Source: Lederbergia sp. NSJ-179 (lineage in GTDB: Bacteria; Bacillota; Bacilli; Bacillales; Bacillaceae_C). Taken from it: DNA of 64,000 bases. This document shows positions 28,299 through 36,807 of this stretch, one piece after another. A model generated the notes under the pieces. It saw only the letters and a list, made by a program, of their open reading frames with translations, was not told the DNA's origin and did not search any database. Location of the stretch: positions 186,001-250,000 of the forward strand of contig NZ_JALIFP010000002.1 of the NCBI RefSeq assembly GCF_022867885.1, in the 5' to 3' direction. The position numbers and the translations under genes are program-made. Position 1 is the first letter of the stretch. The number at the start of each line of letters is the position of its first letter.

Positions 28299-29042
28299 AT
28301 GAAACTCATTATTTTTGTTTACGCTCTTTTATTGGGGTCGTTTTTAAATGTTGTCGGGCTTAGGATTCCTGCCAAACAATCGATTGTGAAACCACGTTCC
28401 GCTTGTCCAACCTGTGGCAAGACCCTTACTTTCGTGGAATTGATACCAGTACTTTCATATGTGATCCAATCGGGAAAATGCAAACATTGTAAAACATCCA
28501 TCTCGCCATTCTATCCACTTATGGAACTTACAACAGCTTGCCTTTTTGTATTTGCCTATTCCAAAATAGGTTGGTCCTTTGAATTGATCATTGCTTGGAC
28601 ACTGATTACATTATTGGTCATTATTTTTATTACGGATATAAAATTCATGCTAATTCCTGATAAAATCCTATTTTTTTTCGCCTTTGTTTTTATTGGGGAA
28701 CGACTCATATACCCACTACAGCCATGGTGGGATTCGATTGCCGGCGCGGCGCTAATCTTTATGATGCTATTGATTATTGCTATTCTATCAAAAGGTGGGA
28801 TGGGTGGAGGAGATATTAAACTATACACCGTTTTAGGTATTGTGCTTGGTACAAAGCTTGTACTAGTTTCCTTCTTTTTTGCGAATATATTAGGAGCCAT
28901 TGCCGGTTTAATAGGAATGGCGATTGGTATTTTTGAAAAAAGAAAACCCATACCGTTCGGCCCTTTTATTGCGATTGCTACTCTTATTGCCTATTTTTAC
29001 CACGATGAACTATTTGCTTGGTATCAATCTCTCTTCTATTAA
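28299..29042 (+). CDS. comC: type IV prepilin peptidase ComC (competence)
   Basis: Membrane aspartic peptidase and N-methylase that matures the pilin-like ComG proteins of the DNA-uptake machinery. The 247-aa product has two CxxC pairs in a cytosolic loop (Cys36/39 and Cys61/64), then about six hydrophobic segments. Catalytic aspartates are expected in FITDIKFMLIPD and in the GMGGGDIKLYTVLG motif near residue 178, both seen. The ATG at 28299 follows AAAGGCGG; a longer frame from 28269 lacks a binding site. Its presence implies at least this part of a competence system. Confidence 0.94.
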   Translation: MKLIIFVYALLLGSFLNVVGLRIPAKQSIVKPRSACPTCGKTLTFVELIPVLSYVIQSGKCKHCKTSISPFYPLMELTTACLFVFAYSKIGWSFELIIAWTLITLLVIIFITDIKFMLIPDKILFFFAFVFIGERLIYPLQPWWDSIAGAALIFMMLLIIAILSKGGMGGGDIKLYTVLGIVLGTKLVLVSFFFANILGAIAGLIGMAIGIFEKRKPIPFGPFIAIATLIAYFYHDELFAWYQSLFY

Positions 29043-29049
29043 AAAAAAT

Positions 29050-29097
29050 GACGAAAACCTTTTTTCTCTAGACGACAAAAGTTTCGTCTTTTTTTTA
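29050..29097 (+). terminator. terminator of folC-comC
   Basis: Arms GACGAAAAC and GTTTCGTC, with a smaller alternative AGACGA / TCGTCT, followed by eight T. Confidence 0.7.
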
Positions 29098-29145
29098 TGT
29101 TTATATGATAGCATGAGAAAAACAGCCGGGCGGGAGGTAATAGTT

Positions 29146-30168
29146 TTGGAGGAAGGAAAAAACAGCCAAAAAGCAACAATTAAAATCAAATTAAATGGAT
29201 CAGAACGCCCTTTTGAGGAAGAAACGGTTATCCATGATTGGAAAGCGGCTTCAGATGAGACATCCGCAGCATCATCGGAGGAAATGCTAGATGAAGAATT
29301 CGAATGGATTCTACCAAATGAAGAAGAGGAGCAGGAAGTTCCTGAATTTAAAGTGAATCACCAAAAAGAACCTAAAAAACAGCCGTATTTTCATAGGAAT
29401 GGAAATAGCCCTCTAAAATTATGGGTGAAAAGATTAATCCTATCTTTTGTACTAGCTATAACGGTAGGATTGCTTCTTGGTAGTTTTTTGTTAAAAATGA
29501 TGTCACAAACAGACACACAAGCGACAACGAATGAACAGAATCGACTCTCTTCAGAAAACAAAAAAGAAGAGGGAACAACGGCCTCCAAGTTTGAGGTAAA
29601 ACTTCCTGCGCTAACGCTCCCAGTTCTACAGGCAGGTGTTTATTCTTCTAAGGAAGCGGCAGATGCGAAAGCGAAAGAATTAGCGAATCAAAATCAGGCG
29701 CAAACGATTTTAGAGATGGATGAAAAATATTATTTATTTTTGGGGGTGGCAGGAGATCTTCAAAAAGCGAAAACATGGGAAAAGGATCTAAAACACAATG
29801 GTTTAGAAGATGTTTGGGCTAAGGAATTGAACTTTGAAGAAAGGTATATAGAGTTAGCATCGAAAGAACAGTCTGAACATTTGTTAAAGGAGATCGAATA
29901 TTTTCAAACCATTATTGGGGAGCCAGCCAATATAAAAATGGGTGGAGAGGTTAACAACAAGGTCATTCAAGAGGGATTACAATTGATGAAGGCAGACAAA
30001 GATTTAATCTATCAAAATAAAGAAGCAGCTAGTTTGCAAGAAAAATTACAAACCGCTATAAAAAGTCTTGAAAAAACAGCAGAAAATTCAGCTGAGACGG
30101 TAAAAGCACAGCAAGCTTTACTTGATTATATCTCCATCTATTTTACATTAAGCACCCAACCTACTTAA
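29146..30168 (+). CDS. spoIIB: stage II sporulation protein B (SPOR-domain)
   Basis: Engulfment-stage protein that in B. subtilis sits at the septum and helps its dissolution. The 340-aa product has an acidic cytosolic part, one membrane segment at about residues 90-117 (LWVKRLILSFVLAITVG...), an extracytoplasmic linker and a SPOR-like peptidoglycan-binding region (LPVLQAGVYSSKEAADAKAK...), ending in a long helical tail. The start is a TTG at 29146 with GGGAGG eight bases upstream; the frame is open to 28924 but that stretch overlaps comC and its terminator. Confidence 0.87.
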   Translation: MEEGKNSQKATIKIKLNGSERPFEEETVIHDWKAASDETSAASSEEMLDEEFEWILPNEEEEQEVPEFKVNHQKEPKKQPYFHRNGNSPLKLWVKRLILSFVLAITVGLLLGSFLLKMMSQTDTQATTNEQNRLSSENKKEEGTTASKFEVKLPALTLPVLQAGVYSSKEAADAKAKELANQNQAQTILEMDEKYYLFLGVAGDLQKAKTWEKDLKHNGLEDVWAKELNFEERYIELASKEQSEHLLKEIEYFQTIIGEPANIKMGGEVNNKVIQEGLQLMKADKDLIYQNKEAASLQEKLQTAIKSLEKTAENSAETVKAQQALLDYISIYFTLSTQPT

Positions 30169-30186
30169 GTTGGTTGCTTTTTTTCT
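30150..30186 (+). terminator. terminator of spoIIB
   Basis: AAGCACCCAAC / GTTGGTTGCTT (one mismatch) with a run of seven T, overlapping the stop codon of spoIIB. Confidence 0.8.
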
Positions 30187-30257
30187 TGTTTCCTGTCTTT
30201 TCTTTTGGTACGATAGATACGTGTATCTCCCATTCTTGAGAAAGGTAGGACAACTAC

Positions 30258-30842
30258 ATGAAGGACCTCATCTTAGCTTCAACTTCACCCCGCAGAAAAG
30301 AACTTCTTCAAAAATTAAACATTCCATTTACAACTTTTTCACCGAATGTTGATGAATCCATTTGTCAAAAACTTTCGCCGGAAGATACAGTACTAACACT
30401 ATCATCTCGAAAAGCAAATGTGGCTGCCCAACAATTTCCCGCTGCTACTATTATCGCTGCAGATACGATTGTTGTTTCTGAGCACAAGATTCTCGGCAAA
30501 CCGAAAAGTAGGCAGGAAGCGAAACAGATGCTATGTAAACTTTCAGGAAAGCGGCATTTTGTATTCACGGGTGTAACGGTGATAGACGAGAAAAAAGTTG
30601 AAAGTTTTTATGAAAAAACGGCCGTTGATTTTTGGCCGCTTACGAATGAAGAAATCAACAAGTATTTGGATAGTGGTGAACCATTTGATAAAGCAGGGGC
30701 TTATGGAATTCAAGGATCAGGAGCCTTGTTTGTCAAATCCATCCACGGGGATTATTTTTCCGTTGTAGGTCTACCGATCTCCCGATTATTTCGTCTTTTA
30801 GTTGAAAAGAGACTTGTTCCTCCCCCAGAAACATCTATATAA
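30258..30842 (+). CDS. maf: Maf-like nucleotide pyrophosphatase
   Basis: Maf/YhdE-family nucleoside triphosphate pyrophosphatase; B. subtilis Maf acts on pyrimidine and modified nucleotides and its overexpression blocks septum formation. The 194-aa product opens with LILASTSPRRKELLQKL, has the VDES motif, SRKA, AADTIVV, GKPKSRQEA, and GAYGIQGSGALFVKSIHGDYFSVVGLP, all family signatures. ATG at 30258 after GGTAGGA. It lies upstream of radC and mreB, the standard Bacillus arrangement. Confidence 0.95.
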   Translation: MKDLILASTSPRRKELLQKLNIPFTTFSPNVDESICQKLSPEDTVLTLSSRKANVAAQQFPAATIIAADTIVVSEHKILGKPKSRQEAKQMLCKLSGKRHFVFTGVTVIDEKKVESFYEKTAVDFWPLTNEEINKYLDSGEPFDKAGAYGIQGSGALFVKSIHGDYFSVVGLPISRLFRLLVEKRLVPPPETSI

Positions 30843-30860
30843 TATAGTAGGAGGAATACG

Positions 30861-31550
30861 TTGGATAAAAAGACATTATTAATAAAAGATTTCCCTGTCG
30901 ATGAGCGGCCAAGGGAGCGATTGATCAAAACAGGACCTGAAAGCTTATCCACTCAAGAAATTTTGGCCATTTTATTAAGAACGGGTACAAAATCGGAGTC
31001 CGTCCTTCAATTGGCGAATCGCTTATTAACGAAATTCGATGGGTTGATGTGGTTAAAAGAGGCAGCCCTAGAAGAGTTGACCAGTGTGAAGGGAATTGGG
31101 GAAGCAAAGGCGGTTCAACTTGCAGCTGCCATCGAACTAGGGAGAAGAATTAGTAATCTAACCTATGATGACCGTTATGTGATTCGAAGTCCTGAGGATG
31201 GGGCCAACTATGTCATGAATGATATGCGGTTTTTATCCCAAGAACATTTCGTAGCCCTTTATTTGAATACGAAAAATCAAGTAATCCATCGACAGACTAT
31301 TTTTATTGGAAGTCTCAATGCGAGTATCGTCCATCCGCGGGAAGTGTTTAAAGAAGCCTTTCGCCGGGCGGCAGCATCCATTTTATGTTTTCATAATCAT
31401 CCTTCAGGGGATCCCGCACCATCGCGCGAGGACATTGAAGTGACTCGGCGTCTAGCTGAATGTGGAAAGATGCTTGGAATTGAAGTTTTAGATCATTTAA
31501 TTATCGGGGACAAAAAATATGTCAGTATGAAAGAAAAAGGGTATATGTGA
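30861..31550 (+). CDS. radC: RadC-family JAMM-domain protein
   Basis: RadC/YsxA family, 229 aa, of unsettled function despite its DNA-repair name. A helix-hairpin-helix region (TSVKGIGEAKAVQLAAAIELG) at about residues 70-92 precedes a JAMM metalloprotease-like domain with HNHPSGDPAPSRED near residue 178 and a conserved upstream Glu. It starts at a TTG at 30861, preceded by TAGGAGG. Its position between maf and mreB matches B. subtilis. Confidence 0.94.
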   Translation: MDKKTLLIKDFPVDERPRERLIKTGPESLSTQEILAILLRTGTKSESVLQLANRLLTKFDGLMWLKEAALEELTSVKGIGEAKAVQLAAAIELGRRISNLTYDDRYVIRSPEDGANYVMNDMRFLSQEHFVALYLNTKNQVIHRQTIFIGSLNASIVHPREVFKEAFRRAAASILCFHNHPSGDPAPSREDIEVTRRLAECGKMLGIEVLDHLIIGDKKYVSMKEKGYM

Positions 31551-31719
31551 GACTATTATTTTTAAAAAGGTTAAGATATAATAATACTGGCATTTTGAAT
31601 AAATCAATTTCATGTTGATGAGGATAAGTCCATAATAAAAAACGAAAAATCACAGATGTTTCCTAATGTAGGATTGCATGAAAGGGAAACTAGGGATATA
31701 AGAAAGGGAGATACATACA

Positions 31720-32739
31720 ATGTTTGGATTAGGTACGAAAGATCTAGGGATTGATTTAGGGACGGCGAATACCCTAGTTTTTGTCAAAGGCAAAGGAATT
31801 GTTTTACGGGAACCATCAGTAGTGGCTTTGCAAACAGACACGAAAAAAATTGTCGCGGTCGGAAATGATGCGAAAAATATGATCGGACGGACACCTGGAA
31901 ATATCATTGCATTGCGTCCAATGAAAGACGGCGTGATTGCGGATTATGAAACAACCGCCTCAATGATGAAATATTATATTAAACAAGCTCTTAAGAGCAA
32001 AGGAATGGGTGGAAAGCCATATGTTATGGTTTGTGTACCATCTGGTATTACGGCTGTAGAGCAAAGGGCTGTACTTGATGCAACTAGAGAAGCCGGGGCT
32101 CGAGACGCCTATCCGATTGAAGAGCCATTTGCGGCGGCTATCGGAGCAGATTTGCCTGTTTGGGAACCAACAGGAAGTATGGTTGTCGATATTGGTGGAG
32201 GAACAACAGAAGTGGCTGTGATCTCTCTTGGTGGAATTGTAACCAGTATATCGATTCGTACCGCTGGAGATAATTTTGATGAATCGATTATCGCCTATAT
32301 TCGCAAAAAATATAATTTATTAATCGGAGACCGTACGGCAGAAACGATTAAAGTTGAAATTGGCTCGGCAGGGGAAACAGAAGGACTCGCTCCGATGGAG
32401 ATCAGAGGTCGTGATCTACTCACAGGTCTACCCAAAACAATTGAAATTTCAGCAGAGGAAATCTCAGGTGCTCTAAGTGATACAGTAAATGCTATTGTGG
32501 ATGCAGTGAAAAACACACTGGAAAAAACTCCACCTGAATTAGCCGCCGATATTATGGATCGTGGAATTGTATTAACGGGTGGTGGAGCCCTATTGCATAA
32601 TCTAGACAAAGTAATGAGTAAAGAAACGGAGATGCCTGTGCTAATTGCTGACGAACCACTTGATTGTGTGGCGATTGGAACAGGGAAAGCCTTGGACCAT
32701 ATTGATCTCTTTAAAAATAAAACAAAGGATTCTCGATAG
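31720..32739 (+). CDS. mreB: rod shape-determining protein MreB
   Basis: Actin-like ATPase that forms short membrane filaments guiding lateral cell-wall synthesis. The 339-aa product has the phosphate-1 motif [15 protein letters not shown] near residue 10, [15 protein letters not shown], the phosphate-2 motif [19 protein letters not shown] near 160, and the adenosine motif [24 protein letters not shown] precedes the ATG. It starts the mreBCD-minCD cluster; a TATAAT at 31577-31582 upstream could be its -10 box. Confidence 0.97.
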   Translation: MFGLGTKDLGIDLGTANTLVFVKGKGIVLREPSVVALQTDTKKIVAVGNDAKNMIGRTPGNIIALRPMKDGVIADYETTASMMKYYIKQALKSKGMGGKPYVMVCVPSGITAVEQRAVLDATREAGARDAYPIEEPFAAAIGADLPVWEPTGSMVVDIGGGTTEVAVISLGGIVTSISIRTAGDNFDESIIAYIRKKYNLLIGDRTAETIKVEIGSAGETEGLAPMEIRGRDLLTGLPKTIEISAEEISGALSDTVNAIVDAVKNTLEKTPPELAADIMDRGIVLTGGGALLHNLDKVMSKETEMPVLIADEPLDCVAIGTGKALDHIDLFKNKTKDSR

Positions 32740-32837
32740 GAATGAATGCGCCGGTTCATACTGCTGGCGCTTCTGCTTTTAGGACCACAGGTCATAGTCA
32801 AGTTTATTTCCGTTTTTGAAAGTTAGAGGTGTATGGG

Positions 32838-33704
32838 ATGCCCCATTTTTTTCTTAATAAACGTCTGATCATTTTATTAATTAGCCTTATTGTGCTCGTT
32901 TCTCTTATTGGTTTTTCTTTACGGGAAAAGGAAAATATATCAAAACCTGAGCAGTTTATTAAAGATGTAGTAGGATTTGGTCAATCATTAGTCGCTAGAC
33001 CTGCTCACGGTATTGCTGGATTTTTCGGAAATATAGAGGATTTAAAAAATACATACACGGAAAACAAAAAGTTAAAATCTCGCTTAGAGGGATTAGCCAC
33101 ACTCGAAAAAGAAATTGCAGACCTGAAAGAAGATAATCAGGAATTAAGAAGTGTACTTGAAAAAACAGAGGATTTGCGCGAATATCAAACGATTCAATCC
33201 ACTGTTATTAGTCGGAACCCGGAGCGGTGGGACGAAAAATTTATTATTAATAAAGGCAAAAATAGTGGCGTTGACACAGATATGGCCGTCATTACATCAA
33301 AAGGTTTAGTTGGAAAGGTCGTTAGTGTGTCACCAATGACAGCAACGGTTGAGTTATTAACTTCTGAAAACACGCAAAATAGAGTGTCTGCTCGGATACA
33401 AGGGAAAGAAAAGGTTTTTGGTTTAATTAATGGGTATGATCCCAAGAAAAAGTTATTATTAATGAAGGATATTCCTGTTGATAAAAAAATAAAAGAAGGC
33501 CAAAATGTAGTAACATCTGGTCTTGGAGGTATTTTTCCTAAAACACTAGATATTGGGAAAGTGAAATCAGTAGAAATGGATCGGTTTGGTTTAACACAAA
33601 TTGCTTATATTGAGCCTTCTGCTCATTTTTATGATTTTGAGCACGTGATGGTCGTTGTTCGGACGATGGGGAAACTAGACAACGTCGATAAGGAGGAAGA
33701 ATAA
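32838..33704 (+). CDS. mreC: rod shape-determining protein MreC
   Basis: Bitopic membrane protein of the elongasome linking MreB to the extracellular wall enzymes. The 288-aa protein starts with a membrane segment (LIILLISLIVLVSLIGFSL, about residues 10-28), then a coiled coil at roughly 65-105, and a beta-rich periplasm-facing domain containing SRNPERWDEKFIINKG and GLVGKVVSVSP. I take the ATG at 32838, seven bases after AGAGGTG; the GTG at 32829 lies inside that site. The stop overlaps mreD. Confidence 0.94.
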   Translation: MPHFFLNKRLIILLISLIVLVSLIGFSLREKENISKPEQFIKDVVGFGQSLVARPAHGIAGFFGNIEDLKNTYTENKKLKSRLEGLATLEKEIADLKEDNQELRSVLEKTEDLREYQTIQSTVISRNPERWDEKFIINKGKNSGVDTDMAVITSKGLVGKVVSVSPMTATVELLTSENTQNRVSARIQGKEKVFGLINGYDPKKKLLLMKDIPVDKKIKEGQNVVTSGLGGIFPKTLDIGKVKSVEMDRFGLTQIAYIEPSAHFYDFEHVMVVVRTMGKLDNVDKEEE

Positions 33705-34222
33705 TGAGGCGATTGGTTCTTCCTCTTCTTTTAACGGTTTGTTTTTATTGTGAAAGTGTTTTTGTGGAACTAACACCACCGGGAAGCTTTAAACTTGATA
33801 TGATATTAGTTCCCCATTTTTTATTAATTCTTTTCGTTGTCATGGGGATTTTGTACTTGCGGAATCGAACACTCATTTATGCAGCTGTTTTCGGCTTATT
33901 GTTTGATGTTTATTTTACTGAAATCATAGGAGTATATCTATTTCTTTTTCCTATTGTTGTATACTTAGCATCTAAAATGGCTAAGATTTTTCAAGTTAAT
34001 ATTTTTACCGTTTTTTTTATTGCGGTTTTATCTGTTGGGATTGTTGAATTGGTTGTATACGGAATGAACATATTTGTACTCCAAAGAAATATGGATATTC
34101 AAGAATACCTTAATCGCAGACTATGGCCTACGCTGATATTAAATCAGATTTTTTTCTTAATTACCTATTTCCCGTTCAAAAAATTCTTATTTCACTGTAA
34201 AAAAGAAGAACTTCGCGAATGA
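33704..34222 (+). CDS. mreD: rod shape-determining protein MreD
   Basis: Small polytopic membrane protein of the elongasome, 172 aa, with about five hydrophobic segments and few charged residues. The N-terminal segment RRLVLPLLLTVCFYCESVF and the block FGLLFDVYFTEIIGVYLFLFPIVVYL are typical of the family. Its ATG shares a base with the mreC stop codon, so the two are translationally coupled. A repeat-containing gap of about 210 bases follows before minC. Confidence 0.92.
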   Translation: MRRLVLPLLLTVCFYCESVFVELTPPGSFKLDMILVPHFLLILFVVMGILYLRNRTLIYAAVFGLLFDVYFTEIIGVYLFLFPIVVYLASKMAKIFQVNIFTVFFIAVLSVGIVELVVYGMNIFVLQRNMDIQEYLNRRLWPTLILNQIFFLITYFPFKKFLFHCKKEELRE

Positions 34223-34249
34223 GCGTTCGGGTAAAAGAGGTTTTTAGGC

Positions 34250-34308
34250 TCACAGGATATGGGTCAGAATGGCGTAGCGATTGTCGTCGCGAATTTAGCC
34301 GTTCATCC
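34250..34308 (+). repeat. family B structured motif, copy B3
   Basis: Outer stem AATGGC (34268-34273) / GCCGTT (34298-34303), with one G-U pair; inner hairpin GCGA...TCGC at 34277-34290. The first hairpin is degraded (CTCAC-AGGAT-ATGGG). A GCGCTTGCGCTTTTG family C end follows at 34317-34331. Confidence 0.7.
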
Positions 34309-34434
34309 GTAAAAACAGGCGCTTGCGCTTTTGGTTCTTTACGTTAAAATATAGTTAATGAACTAATGAAGTTAGTTGTTGAAAGGAGATAAGAGGGCAC
34401 AGCAACGATTGGAGGTCTCCTTTGCCCGCCATAT

Positions 34435-35115
34435 ATGAATAATAGACAGAATGTGATGATTAAAGGAACAAAGAATGGTCTATCGTTACAATTGAATGAT
34501 ACATGCTCATATGATTCCTTATTGAAAGAGTTGGATGATAAACTATCAGATTTGCAGGGGGAAGACATAGAAAGCCCACTTATTTCTGTCCGGATTCTTA
34601 CTGGAAATCGTTTTCTAACGGCAGAGCAGCAAGTAGAGTTAAAAGAACGGATTCGTCATAGAAAAAATCTAGTCGTTGAGGAGATTGTTAGTAATGTAGT
34701 AACAAAGGAAGAATCAGAACGAATCATAGATGAACAACTCATCACATCGGTTGCTACCATTGTTAGATCCGGACAAGTATTAGAGGTTCCGGGTGATTTA
34801 TTACTTGTAGGGGATGTCAATCCCGGGGGGACCGTTCGGGCTGGTGGAAACATCTTCATTATGGGGGCGCTTAAGGGGATCGCTCATGCTGGTTTTACCG
34901 GGGATAATGAAGCGGTCATTGTGGCTTCCTTTATGACCCCATCACAGTTACGTATATCCAATTGTATTACGCGTCCTCCTGACCATCATGATCAGGACGA
35001 GCATCATCAAATGGAATGTGCTTACATAGATGATTCACAACAAATCACGATTGATAGATTGCAAATTTTAAAACATATCAGACCGAATATTACAAGATTT
35101 AAAGGGGGACGTTAG
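34435..35115 (+). CDS. minC: septum site-determining protein MinC
   Basis: Inhibitor of FtsZ polymerisation that, with MinD, blocks division near the poles. The 226-aa product begins NNRQNVMIKGTKNGLSLQLND, aligning with the B. subtilis start, and its C-terminal beta-helix domain has RSGQVLEVPGDLLLVGDVNPGGTVRAGGNIFIMGALKGIAHAG. The ATG at 34435 is the only standard start in the right place, but the nearest good binding site, GGAGGT at 34411-34416, is 18 bases away. minD follows directly. Confidence 0.93.
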   Translation: MNNRQNVMIKGTKNGLSLQLNDTCSYDSLLKELDDKLSDLQGEDIESPLISVRILTGNRFLTAEQQVELKERIRHRKNLVVEEIVSNVVTKEESERIIDEQLITSVATIVRSGQVLEVPGDLLLVGDVNPGGTVRAGGNIFIMGALKGIAHAGFTGDNEAVIVASFMTPSQLRISNCITRPPDHHDQDEHHQMECAYIDDSQQITIDRLQILKHIRPNITRFKGGR

Positions 35116-35116
35116 G

Positions 35117-35926
35117 ATGGGTGAGGCGATTGTCATTACATCAGGTAAAGGGGGAGTTGGGAAAACAACAACCTCTGCAAATCTTGGAACAGCCCTTGCC
35201 CTGCAAGGGAAAAAAGTTTGTTTAATCGATACCGATATTGGTCTTCGAAATCTCGATGTCGTATTAGGCTTAGAAAGTCGAATTATTTATGATCTCGTTG
35301 ACGTAGTAGAAGGGAAGTGTAAACCACATCAGGCCCTTGTAAAGGATAAAAGGTTTGATGATCGTTTATTTCTATTACCTGCCGCTCAAACAAGTGATAA
35401 AACAGCCGTATCTCCTGAGCAGATGAAACAGCTTGTTGCTGATATGAAGCAAGACTATGATTATATTTTAATTGATTGTCCTGCCGGAATTGAACAGGGG
35501 TATAAAAATGCTGTCGCTGGTGCAGAGCGTGCGATTGTTGTGACCACCCCTGAAATATCCGCTGTTCGGGATGCGGACCGTATCATTGGCCTTTTGGAGA
35601 AAGAAGAAACGATAGAACCGCCAAAGCTGATTATTAATCGAATCCGCAGCCAGATGATGAAAGACGGTGATGTTTTGGACGTAGACGAAATAACCCAGCA
35701 TCTATCAATTGACTTACTAGGGATTGTTCAAGACGATGTAGAAGTGATTAAATCATCGAATCAAGGTGAACCGATTGCACTTAACCCTAATAGTAAGGCC
35801 TCTATTGCTTATCGAAATATAGCAAGGAGAATCCTGGGGGAATCTGTTCCATTGCAAACATTAGACGATGAAAAAACAGGTTTCTTTGTAAAATTGAAGA
35901 AGTTATTTAGTAGCTCACATTCGTAA
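35117..35926 (+). CDS. minD: septum site-determining protein MinD
   Basis: Membrane-associated ATPase of the ParA/MinD family that holds MinC at the membrane. The 269-aa protein has the deviant Walker A SGKGGVGKTT at residues 9-18, switch motif LIDTDIGLRNLDVVLGL, IDCPAGIEQGYKNA, and a C-terminal amphipathic helix (GFFVKLKKLFSS) for membrane binding. GGGGGA precedes the ATG. A terminator and then a long repeat-filled gap follow. Confidence 0.97.
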   Translation: MGEAIVITSGKGGVGKTTTSANLGTALALQGKKVCLIDTDIGLRNLDVVLGLESRIIYDLVDVVEGKCKPHQALVKDKRFDDRLFLLPAAQTSDKTAVSPEQMKQLVADMKQDYDYILIDCPAGIEQGYKNAVAGAERAIVVTTPEISAVRDADRIIGLLEKEETIEPPKLIINRIRSQMMKDGDVLDVDEITQHLSIDLLGIVQDDVEVIKSSNQGEPIALNPNSKASIAYRNIARRILGESVPLQTLDDEKTGFFVKLKKLFSSSHS

Positions 35927-35937
35927 ATGTATTGAAA

Positions 35938-35974
35938 GGCTTTCGTATCATTTGATGCGAAAGCTTTTTTTTGC
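35938..35974 (+). terminator. terminator of the mre-min cluster
   Basis: Stem GGCTTTCGTATCA / TGATGCGAAAGCT (with G-U pairs) followed by seven T. Confidence 0.8.
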
Positions 35975-35989
35975 AGGATAGGAAAGCAT

Positions 35990-36156
35990 AAATTTTGGCT
36001 AATGTTGGATCTAGCTCTAGCGCCCAGCGACTAGCAAACTTTCAGCTTCTTCCTACGATAAGTCAACATCGGCTCATGCTTCGCCGTGTTTCCTTTATCT
36101 CGTCAGAAGCTTAAAAAGTTTGTACGTCGCTAGACGGGCGCTTGCGCTTTTCTTAA
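35990..36156 (+). repeat. family C palindromic repeat (C4, full length)
   Basis: Left end TTTTGGCTAATGTTGGATCT and AGCTCTAGCGCCCAGCGAC; right end GTCGCTAGACGGGCGCTTGC. The arms AGCGCCC-AGCGAC and GTCGCT-GGGCGCT pair, enclosing about 90 bases. It directly adjoins the 52-bp array. Confidence 0.75.
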
Positions 36157-36717
36157 GTAAAACGTCGATCAACGAAGGTGTTGGACCGACGTTTTATCGA
36201 TTGCTCTATGTTCCCCTGAAATTGGTCGCAAAGACCCCGGCTATAGGCCCAATTTTTTTATTTTCACCCGATTTTGGTAGCAAAGGCTTCGTCTATAGAA
36301 CCAATTTTCGAACTTGAGTCTGAAATTGGTCGCAAAGACCCCGGCTATAGGCCCAATTTTTTTATTTTCACCCGATTTTGGTAGCAAAGGCTTCGTCTAT
36401 AGAACCAATTTTCGAACTTGAGTCTGAAATTGGTCGCAAAGACCCTGGCTATAGGCCCAATTTTTTTATTTTCACCCGATTTTGGTCGCAAAGACTTCGT
36501 CTATAGAACCAATTTTCGTAAACCATCGATCAAGGAGTGTGTTGGATCGAGATTTTTTCGATTTTTCATATAAAACATTGATCAGAGAATGTGTAGGATC
36601 GAGACTTTTTCGATTTTTTATGTAAAACATCGATCAAGGAGAATGTTGGATTGATATTTTTTCGATATTCTATGTAAAACGTCGATCAACGAAGGTATTG
36701 GACCGACGTTTATTCAT
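36157..36717 (+). repeat. array of eleven 52-bp hairpin units
   Basis: Two unit types at a constant 52-bp period. Type E (AAACGTCGATC...GACCGACGTTT) occurs once at 36159 and four times from about 36520, with the shared core at 36524, 36576, 36628 and 36680. Type D (AATTGG-TCGCAAAGACC...CCAATTTT) occurs six times between, at 36218 and every 52 bases to 36478, as three nearly identical 104-bp pairs. Each unit is an inverted repeat, and the E arms vary in a partly compensated way. No ORF of note is present. Confidence 0.88.
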
Positions 36718-36748
36718 TTTTTTGAGGCTCTCTTTCCCCAGTCTCCTT

Positions 36749-36777
36749 GCATATTTTAAGGGGACAAGTCATATGGT
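36749..36777 (+). promoter_or_regulatory. sigma-E-type promoter of spoIVF
   Basis: GCATATT at 36749-36755, a 14-base spacer and CATATGGT at 36770-36777, in agreement with the sigma-E pattern. spoIVF is a known sigma-E operon in B. subtilis. The promoter lies just after the 52-bp array. Confidence 0.65.
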
Positions 36778-36807
36778 AGTAAAAATTGCCAAAGGGGATG
36801 GAGGAGA

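Noticed and set aside
36120-36317. ORF of 65 aa after minD
   Set aside because: It is made wholly of family C and 52-bp repeat sequence and has no ribosome binding site.
36157-36717. Regular repeat array that could be taken for a CRISPR
   Set aside because: Units are contiguous with no unique spacers, each unit is itself an inverted repeat, and there are no cas genes.
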